A DNA stretch of 64,000 nucleotides from Adenanthera pavonina (taxonomy: Eukaryota; Streptophyta; Magnoliopsida; Fabales; Fabaceae), in the NCBI GenBank assembly GCA_026686845.1, contig JAIVEN010000007.1, forward strand, positions 33,725,001-33,789,000. The letters run 5' to 3'. Below the pieces are notes generated by a model. It had not been told where the DNA came from. It was given only the letters and a program-made list of their open reading frames with translations, and searched no databases. Positions 1-9,704 of the stretch are shown one piece after another. How positions within the stretch are numbered: position 1 is the stretch's first letter; each line of letters begins with the position of its first letter. Position numbers and translations under genes: made by a program.

Positions 1-1000
1 ACAAGGCTTAAGAATATGTGATTGACAATTCTATAAAAAAAATATGTGATAGACAAAAATGTAAATATATATATATATAATTTATATTTGATCTTTATAT
101 CTGTATCCAAAAGAAATATATTTGATCTTTATATCTGTAATATATTTTCTTTCTACCTTCTTTAGGAATATTTACTATCTACATTTATAATTAAGAAAAT
201 TACATGGCATAATCAATTTTTTATTGTTGGCAAAAAACAATTTTTATATGAATTTCGAAAATCTTATTAAGCCTCTCAACTAACACTGATCGATCACATA
301 AGTGTAATGATAGCAGTTTTCTCCATTCAGATGACTTTAATTAATATATATAATACAAAATTTGTAATAAGCTTTATTATTTTATAAGTCATAAATAATC
401 TCAAATTTTATACAATGTATTTTGGTAAAAGAAAATACAATGTATAAAAAAACATGTTTAATTTAAATTTGAAATATCTAAAAGTATAAATAACTTACCC
501 AAAAAAACCATTATAATATTTTTTATAAGATTTTATTAATGATAATTTTTATCATCGTGAATATTTGTAATTTTTAAAATGTTTTTAAATAATTTCAATA
601 AAAAATGTTTTTAATAAAACTAAATACGTTTCTGTGCAAATTTGAGAGATGAATCTTACTTATTAATTGCTTGATTCATTATAAATTTTATATTTTAGGT
701 TGAATGAATTAATATTGATATTATATCAAATATTGATTTTGTTTTTAAAGATTTTGTTTACGATTTTTGTTAAGTTTGTATTATGTAGTCCCTTCAGTCC
801 ATATTTTAGAGTGTAAAATCTATTTTCATATTTATTAAGAAAGTTGCAAAAATATCTTTAAATATACTAAAAATTTTAAATTTATCAACTATTAAAATAA
901 TTAAATCAAATAATTTTCTATAAATTTTATAAGTATAAAAAAAATAAAACAACTAATTCACATAATTAAAGATAATAAAAATAAAATTATTCATTTAAGT
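1..1000. other. AT-rich intergenic DNA upstream of RPL27
   Basis: No coding potential was seen on either strand. It contains a short TA run near 66-79 and a 22-base direct repeat (84-105 and 118-139, period 34). At about 787 a Stowaway-like terminus reads TCCCTTCAGTCCATATTTT, but no matching second end was found, so only a degraded MITE fragment can be suggested. Confidence 0.6.
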
Positions 1001-1014
1001 CTCACCCCGTATAC

Positions 1015-1022
1015 TATAAATA
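1015..1022 (+). promoter_or_regulatory. TATA box of the RPL27 gene (candidate)
   Basis: The sequence TATAAATA lies about 150 bases before the L27 start codon. If used, transcription would begin near 1045-1055. The upstream ATG at 1032 would then probably lie before or at the cap site, which fits use of the downstream start at 1173. Confidence 0.55.
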
Positions 1023-1078
1023 ATAAAAAAGATGGGTCTCATACATGAACCGAGTAATTTTCTAAGAATTAGACCTGA

Positions 1079-1115
1079 AAACCCTACGTTTAAGTTTAAC
1101 GGCATCATCAGCCCA
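1079..1115 (+). promoter_or_regulatory. Telo-box plus site II motif in the L27 leader
   Basis: AAACCCTA at 1079-1086 is a perfect plant telo-box. AGCCCA at 1110-1115 is a site II (TGGGCT) core on the opposite strand. This pair is known to be characteristic of plant ribosomal-protein and translation-factor genes, where it supports expression in dividing tissue. Its position directly before the L27 coding region makes that role likely here. Confidence 0.6.
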
Positions 1116-1172
1116 CAAAAGCAGAGAGAGGACAGGACAGGACAGGCAAGTGAACAAACAAGCGTGGAAGAA

Positions 1173-1580
1173 ATGGTGAAGTTCCTACGACCAAACAAGG
1201 CGGTGATCATCCTGCAGGGCCGTTTCGCCGGACGGAAGGCTGTCATTGTCCGAAACTTTTACGACGGCACTCGCGACTGTCCTTACGGCCACTGCCTCGT
1301 CGCCGGCATTTCCAAGTACCCCCAGAAAGTCATCCGCAAGGACTCCGCTAAGAAATGCGCAAAGAAGTCCCGTGTCAAGGCTGTCAGCAAGGTTGTAAAC
1401 TACAGCCACCTCATGCCCACTCGCTACACTCTCGACGTCGATCTCAAGGACGCCGTCTCCCTCGATGTGCTTCAATCGCGGGACAAGAAGGTCGCGGGGG
1501 CCAAGGAGATCAAGAGAAGGTTCGAGGAGAGGTTCAAGACCGGGAAGAATAGGTGGTTCTTTTTTAAGCTTAGGCTTTAG
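1173..1580 (+). CDS. RPL27: 60S ribosomal protein L27 (eL27)
   Basis: A single open reading frame of 135 residues encodes eL27 of the cytosolic large ribosomal subunit. The N-terminal KOW-like segment (MVKFLRPNKAVIILQGRFAG, residues 1-20) and the C-terminal basic tail ending in WFFFKLRL are the family signatures, and 135 residues is the usual plant length. The frame is open further upstream to an ATG at 1032, but the family start MVKFL fixes the start at 1173. No intron is visible, as in many plant L27 genes. The region is distinctly more GC-rich than its surroundings. The gene converges with the peroxidase gene on the opposite strand. The telo-box and site II leader motifs suggest coordinated ribosomal-protein regulation. 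Confidence 0.97.
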   Translation: MVKFLRPNKAVIILQGRFAGRKAVIVRNFYDGTRDCPYGHCLVAGISKYPQKVIRKDSAKKCAKKSRVKAVSKVVNYSHLMPTRYTLDVDLKDAVSLDVLQSRDKKVAGAKEIKRRFEERFKTGKNRWFFFKLRL

Positions 1581-1640
1581 ATTGGGTTTTCATCGGCCCT
1601 GTATTATTTGTCATTGATCATTTTGGTTGCTTTTGCTTAA

Positions 1641-1974
1641 GGTATGGTTCAACTAAAGGGAAGGATGGGGGGAAATTTGAACGGAAGGAAGAGAATTTGA
1701 GAATTTGAGAGATTTTAAAATTTGAGAATTTGAGAGATTTTAAAATTTCTTTTGTCAAGTGGAATGAGGGGATTGAAGGGATTTTAATAAAATCTGATTT
1801 AGTTAAGGACGGAATTGAAAACTAAGGGGATGGGGAGGGGGATTGGGGAAAATTAAATTTCCTTCAATTTCCTCTAAAAAATAGATCCAAACAAGGGGAG
1901 GGGATTAAATCTCCTCCCTTAATCCCCTCCATTTCTTTCCCTTCCTCCTGAAAAAACCCCAACCTAACGTGGCC
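1641..1974. mobile_element. Tourist-like MITE in the 3' flank of RPL27
   Basis: This 334-base G-rich then C-rich block is flanked by TAA at 1638-1640 and 1975-1977. Its ends (GGTATGGTTCAACTAAAGGG and, inverted, GGCCACGTTAGGTTGGGG) are imperfect inverted repeats, and the interior holds mirrored stretches such as GGGGAGGGGATT against AATCCCCTCC. A 3-base TAA duplication is typical of PIF/Harbinger Tourist-type MITEs. It starts only 60 bases after the stop codon, so it probably lies in the 3' UTR. Inside, a 27-base unit (GAGAATTTGAGAGATTTTAA core) is repeated near 1692-1747. Confidence 0.55.
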
Positions 1975-1979
1975 TAAGA

Positions 1980-2640
1980 TTACTACAGTTTAATTTAATG
2001 TATTAATTGGTGGATCTTTGTATTGTTATCAGTGTTAAATTTTGGCTTCATTTATTAATGATTATAATGAATGGATATATGTTTTGCATTGTATTCTTCG
2101 GCAATTGATTGGTGGGTTTAGCTATGGTTGGTGTTTTAAAAAGCATCCCGGTCTGTGAAATGCTTTTTCTGACCTGAGAGGTTTTAGATTGGGATCAATA
2201 ATTTTTTTTATTTGGCAGAACTTGCTTCAAATTTCATTATTTGTTCATCCACGAATTCCATGTAGGTACGCACATTGTACTCCGAGCTAAGCTCTCTGAC
2301 ATTGAAATGCTTTCGTCTAAGCAACAGACATGATGATGAATCAGAGTGGAGGATTATATCGAACCCAATCATAGTGATAATGATATCATATGAATATAAT
2401 GTTAATTACTTAGGTGCATAGGTAGGAGGGTACATTACACTTCAACCCTTTATAATTGAAAACATCACACGTCCAAATTAATACAGACACTGCTACATTA
2501 TAACGAAGAACAAATACAATAGACACGAGTAGAAATTAAGTATGCAAGTGATATAATCTAACGATACCACCAACACATATGCCATTACCATATAGATTGT
2601 ACCTAAGATAATGATAGCTGCCAAGAAAGCTAGACATGTA
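1980..2640. other. Intergenic region between convergent RPL27 and peroxidase genes
   Basis: No coding region is supported. It should hold the 3' UTRs and polyadenylation sites of both convergent genes, but no single signal stands out. Confidence 0.5.
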
Positions 2641-4179
2641 CTAATTAACAGTTCGACAGTTCCTACGAATCTCGCCATGGGGCGATCCCATTATGCTTCC
2701 CATTCTAAGCATCGAGTTCTTGAAGTCGTCAAAGAAAGTATAGGGATCTTCCGCGTAGGTTTGGACAATCTGTCGCGTCTGATCATTGTTCCCATTCACA
2801 AGAACCTGGTCCGACAGAAGCAAGCCTTCCCCAGAGAGCAGATTAACATAGTACTGGTTGTCGAACGTGGCCGGCGTGACCAGGTCCAGATGTGCCACTG
2901 TGTTGCCATTGTTGCCGCCTCCTGATGAGCATAGCTGTTGCAGAGATGAAATGAAGTCCAGATTAACATTTGCGCTCCTGCTGCTACTGCTTTGTAGACG
3001 AGAGCTGAATGTTCTGCACCGAGCTTTTCCTATTGTATGCGCTCCTGCCGGAAAACACAAAAACACATGTTCTTTCATGTTTCTAGTTGATGAAGCTGGC
3101 AATCTTATCATGTCATGTTTTGTTTCCACTCAGGTGTGTGTTAAATACACATATCAGTAATCAGACATGTTATATTTGTGTTTGATATTTGAGTATTAGA
3201 TGGATTTGTTGACCAATGTGGCAGCAAGTCCAAGTAGTATTAATATCACATCTTAACTCAAAATTGTGTAGTTTTAGGTTTACAGGACACTTGACTGTAA
3301 TAAAAAGAAAAGTATACCAGAGAGGGCAACCATGTCGCGGAGTGTGAGACCCACGTTCTGGAACTTATTGATGAGGATATCAACAGTGGAGTTGGGAGCA
3401 GGAATGTTGTTGTTTGCTGCTTGCTTATTGGCGCTCAAGCTGTCTTGCCTTCCCATTTGGACTTCCCAACTTGGACCTCCTGACTGTGACACGTACGAGG
3501 TAATGCTATAAATTCTTAGATAGGGAAGACAATAAATGTAAACTTGTCGGATGTAAATCTCACAGAAAAGGTTAACTAACATGTTATTATGAGATTGGTT
3601 TATTTATTTAAATTATTGGTGAGGATAAAGCAGAAAAATGACAGACCAGAACAACAGAATCTCGGGCTGCAATTGCTAGAATGTCAGCACAAGATACGGT
3701 TTCTGGGCAGAATGTTTCCAGTTCAGATTTGATGGCATCGATCACTTCAAAGCCTCTCAGTGAATTCAAGTTTGGAATCGCAGTTTTCTCACCAACGAAG
3801 CCCTTTGTGTCATCCAACAGCACCGAAGCATCACACCCCTTCAAGAAAAACAATAATTGGTGAGTATTGATGCAGAAGTGAAAAAAAGGAAAGAAAGAAG
3901 AGAAAGACTTGCATTGACGAAGCAATCATGGAAGTGAAGACGAAGGAGTGAGGCTGCCATTCTGGAGTCCTGAAAGACAGCTTTCCCTACCCAAGAGAAG
4001 ATGATGGACTCTGCTTCTGGGCAACTATTCTGGTATACATCATTCCCTAATGGACATTCATTATCACCATAGCCTTCCTTCAAGTTGGTTGTGGAGGCTG
4101 CAAGTGCTGAAGAAGCCAGCTTCAAAATCACCAGGCATAACACCAACTGCTTCGTCATTCTTTCTCTGGCTTTCTTCAA
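2641..4179 (-). CDS. Class III secretory peroxidase, PER40-like
   Basis: Four exons on the minus strand (3913-4179, 3647-3838, 3318-3483, 2641-3044) give 342 residues. Exons 2 and 3 are 192 and 166 nt, the classical sizes for plant class III peroxidases. A hydrophobic signal peptide (about residues 8-28) predicts secretion. The distal haem pocket is LLRLHFHDCFVN (Arg80, His84) and the proximal haem ligand is His211 in GAHTIGKARC; GPSWEVQMGRQDS and the final NCRTVN also fit the family. VYQNSCPEAE, IIFSW and TFDNQYYVNLLSGEGLL are recalled features of Arabidopsis PER40, which with PER9 cross-links extensins in the anther. That specific role is inference. Introns 2 and 3 are GT-AG; intron 1 has a GC donor. 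Met8 (4158) is an alternative start and would give a neater signal peptide. Confidence 0.92.
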
Positions 4180-4220
4180 GGGATTGTATGTCGGGTTGGT
4201 AAGCTTTCCAGGTTCCTCTT

Positions 4221-4232
4221 CTATATGTATAG
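4221..4232 (-). promoter_or_regulatory. TATA element of the peroxidase gene (candidate)
   Basis: The motif CTATACATATAG (minus strand) lies about 42-53 bases before the first ATG, which would give a very short leader. The duplicated copy near 6453 keeps CTATATATAG in the same context, supporting a core-promoter role. Confidence 0.45.
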
Positions 4233-4705
4233 AGAAATGGTGGTGACATTGTTAGAAGACTGAGTCAAGCATGGAAAGTGGTCTTTGTACTTGAAGTTAG
4301 TAACCTAATGCATGTGATTTGAGATTCCTTTCAGGTTCTTCCATTTTCTGTTTTGGAACAGTAAGTGGGAGTAAGTGAGTTATTACCTCATCACATTGTT
4401 ATATATATAAGTAGGATGCATTCAACTTTTCATGAAGTATGCTACAACCACTCACTGTGAATTTGATTGTTTTTAATATCAAATTCGAAATGAAGTTTGA
4501 GGTTACAATTCCATTTTCTCTTTTTGGAACAGTAAGTGGGAAGGAGTGAGTGAGTTATTACGTCATTGTTATATATATATATATATATAAGTAGGATAAA
4601 TATGCTACAGTCACTCACTATGTGAATGTGTATTTGTTTTGTTTAAAACAAATTCAAAATGAAGTTCTAGGTTACAATGAGCATATGCCTGACTTGGAAT
4701 GATAA

Positions 4706-5280
4706 GAGTCCGTTTGGTTTTTAGTTGGTTAAAAATAAATTTTGATAAAATTGGTTTTGTAACGTAGTTATGATAAAAATTGGTTTTGAACTAACGTATT
4801 TATGTTTGGATGATTTATTTGAAAATTGGTTTTGACAAAACTCATAATTTTTCTCTAAATTGAGCTTAAATTCTATCCTATGATTAATTTAATTTACTTG
4901 GATTAAAATTTAATCTATATTTATTTAATTGAGAACATAATATATCTAATATAACATTTTCTTACAGGTCATGATCTATAAAAATTAAAATTTTGAAGGG
5001 ACATTTTAGTCAATAGATAGGATAAATTTCATGAAAATTTTATTTTCTTAATTTTTCTCATTTTTATTGGTCTATTTTTATCTAACTTTAAAATAAATGC
5101 AAATAAAAATGAAGAAACAAAATGAAAAAGCAGCTATTGAACTACTTCTTCAGAAACCACGTTCTACATGTGAAATCATTTTCAAACGGGAAAGTAAAAA
5201 AATATTAAACACATCCAAAATTACATCAAACTTGATTTTGGCTCTAAACCAAAGTTTGAGTAGTGATACGAATCAGACCC
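4706..5280 (-). mobile_element. MITE-like element, inverted single copy
   Basis: The roughly 575-base element is the reverse complement of the units arrayed at 11336-13286, including their 65-base leader segment. Its ends read GAGTCCGTTTGG and, inverted, GGGTCTGATTCG. It occupies the site where copy B carries the LINE, so both insertions postdate the duplication. It has no coding capacity and resembles non-autonomous PIF/Harbinger elements with TAA targets, but the class is inferred. Confidence 0.65.
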
Positions 5281-5865
5281 TTTATCCTAATTTACCTTCT
5301 AATGTGAACTCTTTCCGCAGCGCTTTCCATTTCTAGAAGATGGTTTCTTTTCTTTTCTTTTTTTTTCTGGTTCATTAATATTTGATAAATATACGTTTAC
5401 TACATATTATTCGTGAATTTATGTTAATACTTTACACTAGGGGAAAAAGTATCTTATATCACCCAATTCCAACCAAGCTCTTCTTTTGGACCTCATTGAA
5501 AAAACCTCCCTCATTTTTTTTGCTCCACAACCTCTCTCATTTTAACATGTTAGATGCTACAAGTAAGATGTTCTTTCGGACCATCTAACCAATTTTTTTA
5601 ACATCAATTTGTTTTTTCTCTTTGGTCTTGAAGGATATATCTCTCGTATATCTATCTTACAGTAGTTTACTATGAACGATTACACGCCCTCACATCATTT
5701 TACAAAATTAAACTAATGCCTTTGGATCGATAACGCTAGCAGACTGAGGTAAAAAGAAGCCAACTCAAAGGTTCCAGTTCCTATATTATCATCATCAAAA
5801 TATTTCATTTTCCCCTCTCAATTTGTGGCATATGTTGATGTCTGAAAAAACAAACAAAACCAAAA

Positions 5866-6362
5866 ATACAATTTTTCCTTGTTGGGGGATAACGAATGCG
5901 AGTTAAATGCATTATTTGTCATCTTGGTGTGGGTAACGATATAAATATACTGATATATATATATATATATACACACATGCCCTTTTTTGTGAACTACATG
6001 TCTTTATTTTTATTTTTTATTTTTTGCTAGAAAAAATTTTGAAGAGGATGACACTCGTGGTAAGGCTCAAAATTCTAGTAGTTAGGGATCACTTTGTACC
6101 TTCAACGGTCACTCAAAACCCTGACACCTTGAGTCTTAGAAGTAGAGTAGCTATCAGACTACTTGGTACCAACCAAGTGGGGTTTGCATGATTATGCATC
6201 GGCCTCACATGCCTTTACTTTTGAGGTGAAATTATGTATGGGCCTCACATTTTGGCCCGTTTCACTTTCCCAACTGGACCTAATCATCGAACACGGGCCC
6301 GTAAATAGTTTATTTACTTCTATTTCTTTTGTTGAGAAGACTACTACACATAACAGATAGCA
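5866..6362. other. Junction region between the two duplication copies
   Basis: This lies between the end of copy A and the start of copy B. It holds a TA microsatellite at 5951-5971 and a stretch at 6160-6300 with a repeated GGCCTCACAT word. No gene is supported. Confidence 0.4.
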
Positions 6363-7326
6363 CTAACTGACTGCTTCGCTATTCTTTAGGGTAGAAACTG
6401 TGGTTTTCTTTAAGGGTTAGGATGTTGAGCTGGTAAGCTTCAAGGTTCCTCTTCTATATATAGAGAAATGGTGATGACATTTTTAGAAGACTGAGTCAAG
6501 TCAAGCATAAAAAGTAGTCTTTGTATTACATGTTAGTAACCTAATTCCATGTGCTTTGGGATTCCTTTCAGATTCTTCCATTTTCTGTTTTGGAACAATT
6601 AATGGGAGCGAATGAGTCATTACATCATTGTAATATATATAACTAGGATATATTCTAGTTTTCATGAAGTAAGTTACAATCACTCAACTAATACTCTTAT
6701 GATATAGTACCATGTAATTCCTTCACTAGTGGGGAGGTCACAAGTTTGATCTCACTATCAATCATTAAGTTGTCCTTTGTATTTGCTTTTTAAAAGCTAC
6801 TCACTCATTATGTAAATTTGATTTTTTTAATGAAAAAATTAATGTTTTGATTCTTATACTTTACCTTAATTTTCAAATCAGTCCCTATAATTTTATTTCA
6901 TTTAAATCGCTCTTTATACTTTATATCTGTTTGGGCATTAATCCCTTTATTATCAAAAGTTTAATGTATTAATCCCTACTTGGTACATGTCAGCAGATTC
7001 CATTCAGTCTGTGATGATATGATGATATGGCAAACAGAAAATATACATGGAAGCCACATGGGATTTAAGTGCCCCAGTCAATCCTCCATCTCAGACTTTT
7101 GCACACTTAAGCAAACATTGTTCATGGTGCTCGTTGGTCTGCACAACTGAACGAACGGAAGCTGCAGACGAGGACACCAGATGCAGACGAACACTGGGGG
7201 TGGTCACGACGGAGCACTCTTGGAACAAGAAGAAATATTGACGGCGCTCAAGCAAGATTCAGCGAAACATCACGTCTGAGGATTTTCAGAGACAAGGTGC
7301 ACTTGATGCATTATTTTCTCCTATTA

Positions 7327-7361
7327 CACACACACCCACACACACACACACACACACACAT
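7327..7361. repeat. CA microsatellite
   Basis: An almost pure (CA)n tract with one CCC interruption, followed by a short TA tract. Confidence 0.9.
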
Positions 7362-8225
7362 ATTTATATATATAACTTATTTTGGCGGTGGAGTTTGAGT
7401 GGGTTCGAGTCTTATGATCCATGGGTTAATTGCCAGAAGTTCAATAGTTAAAAAAAGGTTCACTTTCTAATTGCATGTTGGAATTGGAATTTTAGACAGG
7501 TCCATAGATATCACATTAATGCTTTATTCAAGAAAGTGGATGGCAGGCAAAGAGGGAAGATTATACGCCCCTATCTTCAAGATTACAAAGGTGGCAGCAG
7601 GACTCCACTCACAATATATATTTGTTATATATTTCCTCTTGTAACGTTTTATGATTAGTTTTCATTTCATAAAAAATAGGTTAAGACATTTTAGGGTAAG
7701 AAACAAGAAGGAATATTGTGTGTATGTGCGTGTGTGTGGATATCCATAGCATGCATGTCTATAATGATTTTTTTTTCTATCACAAAGACCAAGATCGATT
7801 GATGCATTAGATTTAGATTATTTGGAAGGGATGCTTTTGATGCTCCAAGAACTCATTAATAATTAGAGATCTTTGTTCCCACTGTGATGATCATCCCAAG
7901 ATAATTTTGGTACTAGTTCACCATAGCATCCTATAGTGCATCGAAGTTGCCAAAACAATGAATCAGAATATACACATCCACAGTCGTTCATTTTAAGTTT
8001 TAAAAGCTGCTCTTATAAAACTCATCGATTTGCCTGCAATGATACTCTGTTTTAGTTGAGACATATAGAGTACCTCAATTTAGAAATAAAAACTTTAAAG
8101 CTTGAAGAGATTCTATTAGAGATAGTTTAAAAAAACTAAAGTCCCATATTGGATGGGAATAAGGCTTATGAAATGTATATAAGAGAGAGAAGACAAAACA
8201 TATTAAAATAATTATTGAACAAAAA

Positions 8226-8825
8226 TGTTAAGTTGATTTAAATATTATTTATTTAATATTTAAAGCACTTAGCAGGTGGAGATCTGGTCTGGTATGAATT
8301 TCAAATTAATATTTTAATTAATCATTTTTTTTTCAGAAACAGAATTTCAAATAACAACGTTCTGAAATAGTACATTCTGAAACAACATATCATTTGATAT
8401 TCTGTTTCAGTTTGACAACAACGTTTCAAATACAAAGTTTAGAAATGAACAGATTCATGAACAACGTTTCAAATACAATGTTCAGAAATAAACAGGTTTA
8501 TGAACAAGGTTTCAAATACAATGTTCAGAAACAAATAGGTTCATAATTAACATTTCAATTTTCTGTTTTCTACTATTATAAAAGGATCAGACTAGAGACT
8601 AAAAGAACACCTCACATTCTCTTTTCTTGCTTACAATCTCTCTGTTTCGTTCTGTGTTTCAAGGTATCTAAAGTTGCTGTTAGATATCTTTGGTGCTTAG
8701 AATAACTCCTAGGGGTGATTCGTCAGATCCCTGCAGCAAAATTAGTGAGGGCAAATAACACATTAAGGATAATATGTTATCATAGGTTTCTGGGCACCGG
8801 TTGTTTTCATATACTGTTCCTAACA
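8226..8825 (+). mobile_element. Possible solo LTR
   Basis: This 600-base block starts TGTTAAG and ends CCTAACA, so it has TGTTA/TAACA termini. It contains a promoter-like TATAAAAGG at 8578-8586 followed by a C/T-rich stretch, as in LTR R regions. No convincing 5-base target duplication is seen, and the block just upstream (AAGTCCCATATTGG near 8141) might belong to it too. Treat as tentative. Confidence 0.35.
8418..8546. repeat. Three 43-base tandem repeats
   Basis: Units start at 8418, 8461 and 8504, each beginning ACAA(C/G)GTTTCAAATACAA and ending near AGGTT(T/C)AT. The period is exactly 43 bases, and the array lies inside the LTR-like block. Confidence 0.85.
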
Positions 8826-8829
8826 AATT

Positions 8830-9300
8830 CTTCAAAAAGAAGAGAATAAGCTGCAAGATGCGTTTGCCGAATGCTGTTGGCACTTCACTTTGTGTTGGTG
8901 CTACAATATATGCTTTCAAATTTACGATGTAATGGCTATAGGAAAACAAAGCCATTGGAGAGATTATGGGTCACGTCGTATCAGAAGCCTGCAGAATGGA
9001 ACAACCCAAGCTAAAGTCAGTGGCAATTCAAAGTGGATTTCTTCAAAACTAAAGTCAGGAGTATTTGCAGGATGCAGCCAGCGCCGCCGACAACTGGTAT
9101 CCTGCACCATTGTTGTCAGATTTCCCAGCGACACTAGAACTAGCCGTCGACACGGATCCCTTTGGTACTGTAGAAACTCATCCTTCGAAGCAAACTGAGC
9201 TGAAGAGCGCATGAATCAGAGAAGGTAAAGGGAGTTGAGTTCAACTTTGCAAACACATCGTGTACTCCACCACATCCCCGCATACCAGCAACATACTCAG
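8830..9300 (+). pseudogene. GC-richer fragment, possibly captured gene piece
   Basis: This stretch has a more gene-like base composition than its surroundings. One forward frame near 9066-9212 reads LQDAASAADNWYPAPLLSDF and stays open to a TGA, but an in-frame stop lies just upstream and no family was recognised. It sits inside the MULE-like element, so an acquired host fragment is plausible. No function is claimed. Confidence 0.25.
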
Positions 9301-9704
9301 TTTCCCTAGCTGGACAAATAAGGGACTATTTTCTAAACTATGAATAACGTAGGGATTAACTTACCCAACGGCATGAAGATTGGGGAGTAATATAAAAAAA
9401 AATTAAAGCATGACGACCAATTTAAAAATTGGTCTAAAGTATAAGGAGCAAATGATTAATTTTTTTTTAAATATCATATAAATTATAATTCCATTTTCTA
9501 TATTGGAACAGTAAGAGGGAGTGGATGAGTTGTTACGTCACTGTTATATATAAGTAAGATACATTCAACTTTTTGTCAAGTATGCTACAGTCACTTAGTA
9601 TGTGAATGTGATTTTTTTTTTAAAAAAAAAGATGTCACATTCAAAATGTAGTCTGAGATTATAATGAGCATACCTGTCTAGGAATGATGAAGACGTCCTA
9701 GTTT

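Larger units (their letters stand above)
4146..5865. repeat. Segmental duplication, copy A (peroxidase 5' end plus intergenic DNA)
   Basis: This block aligns in the same order with pieces at 6363-6690, 6785-6830, 9480-9704, 11057-11335 and 13290-13560. It begins inside peroxidase exon 1 (AACTGCTTCG against GACTGCTTCG) and includes the TATA region and two similar promoter modules (about 4335-4500 and 4505-4700). Each module contains a GGAACAGTAAG(T)GGG box, a TATATATAAGTAGGA stretch and a GCTACA...CACTCAC box. It then continues from about 5281 to 5865, where shared landmarks include TTGGTCTTGAAGGATATA and CAGTAGTTTACTATGAA. A MITE at 4706-5280 is specific to copy A. Confidence 0.8.
6832..9479. 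mobile_element. Large composite element with inverted ends (MULE-like)
   Basis: The left end (6838 onward: ATTAATG.TTTGATTCTTATACTTTA) and the reverse complement of the right end (about 9300-9465: ATTAATCATTTGCTCCTTATACTTTA) share the same AT-rich arrangement, including AATCCCTAC and AGTCCCT words, over roughly 150 bases. Continuous promoter-module sequence resumes on each side. The interior has GC-richer patches at 7030-7280 and 8830-9300. No transposase is visible. A Mutator-like, Pack-MULE-type element carrying host fragments is the best inference. Confidence 0.45.

Noticed and set aside
1185..1475. Minus-strand open frame opposite RPL27
   Set aside because: It is the antisense shadow of a GC-rich conserved coding region and has no family features.
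6363..6690. Possible second peroxidase gene
   Set aside because: Only the 5' end is present. The start codon and signal-peptide frame are destroyed and no further peroxidase exons follow.
7047..7241. 64-residue open frame
   Set aside because: No recognisable domain and no supporting splice structure. It is described as a GC-richer patch inside the MULE-like element instead.
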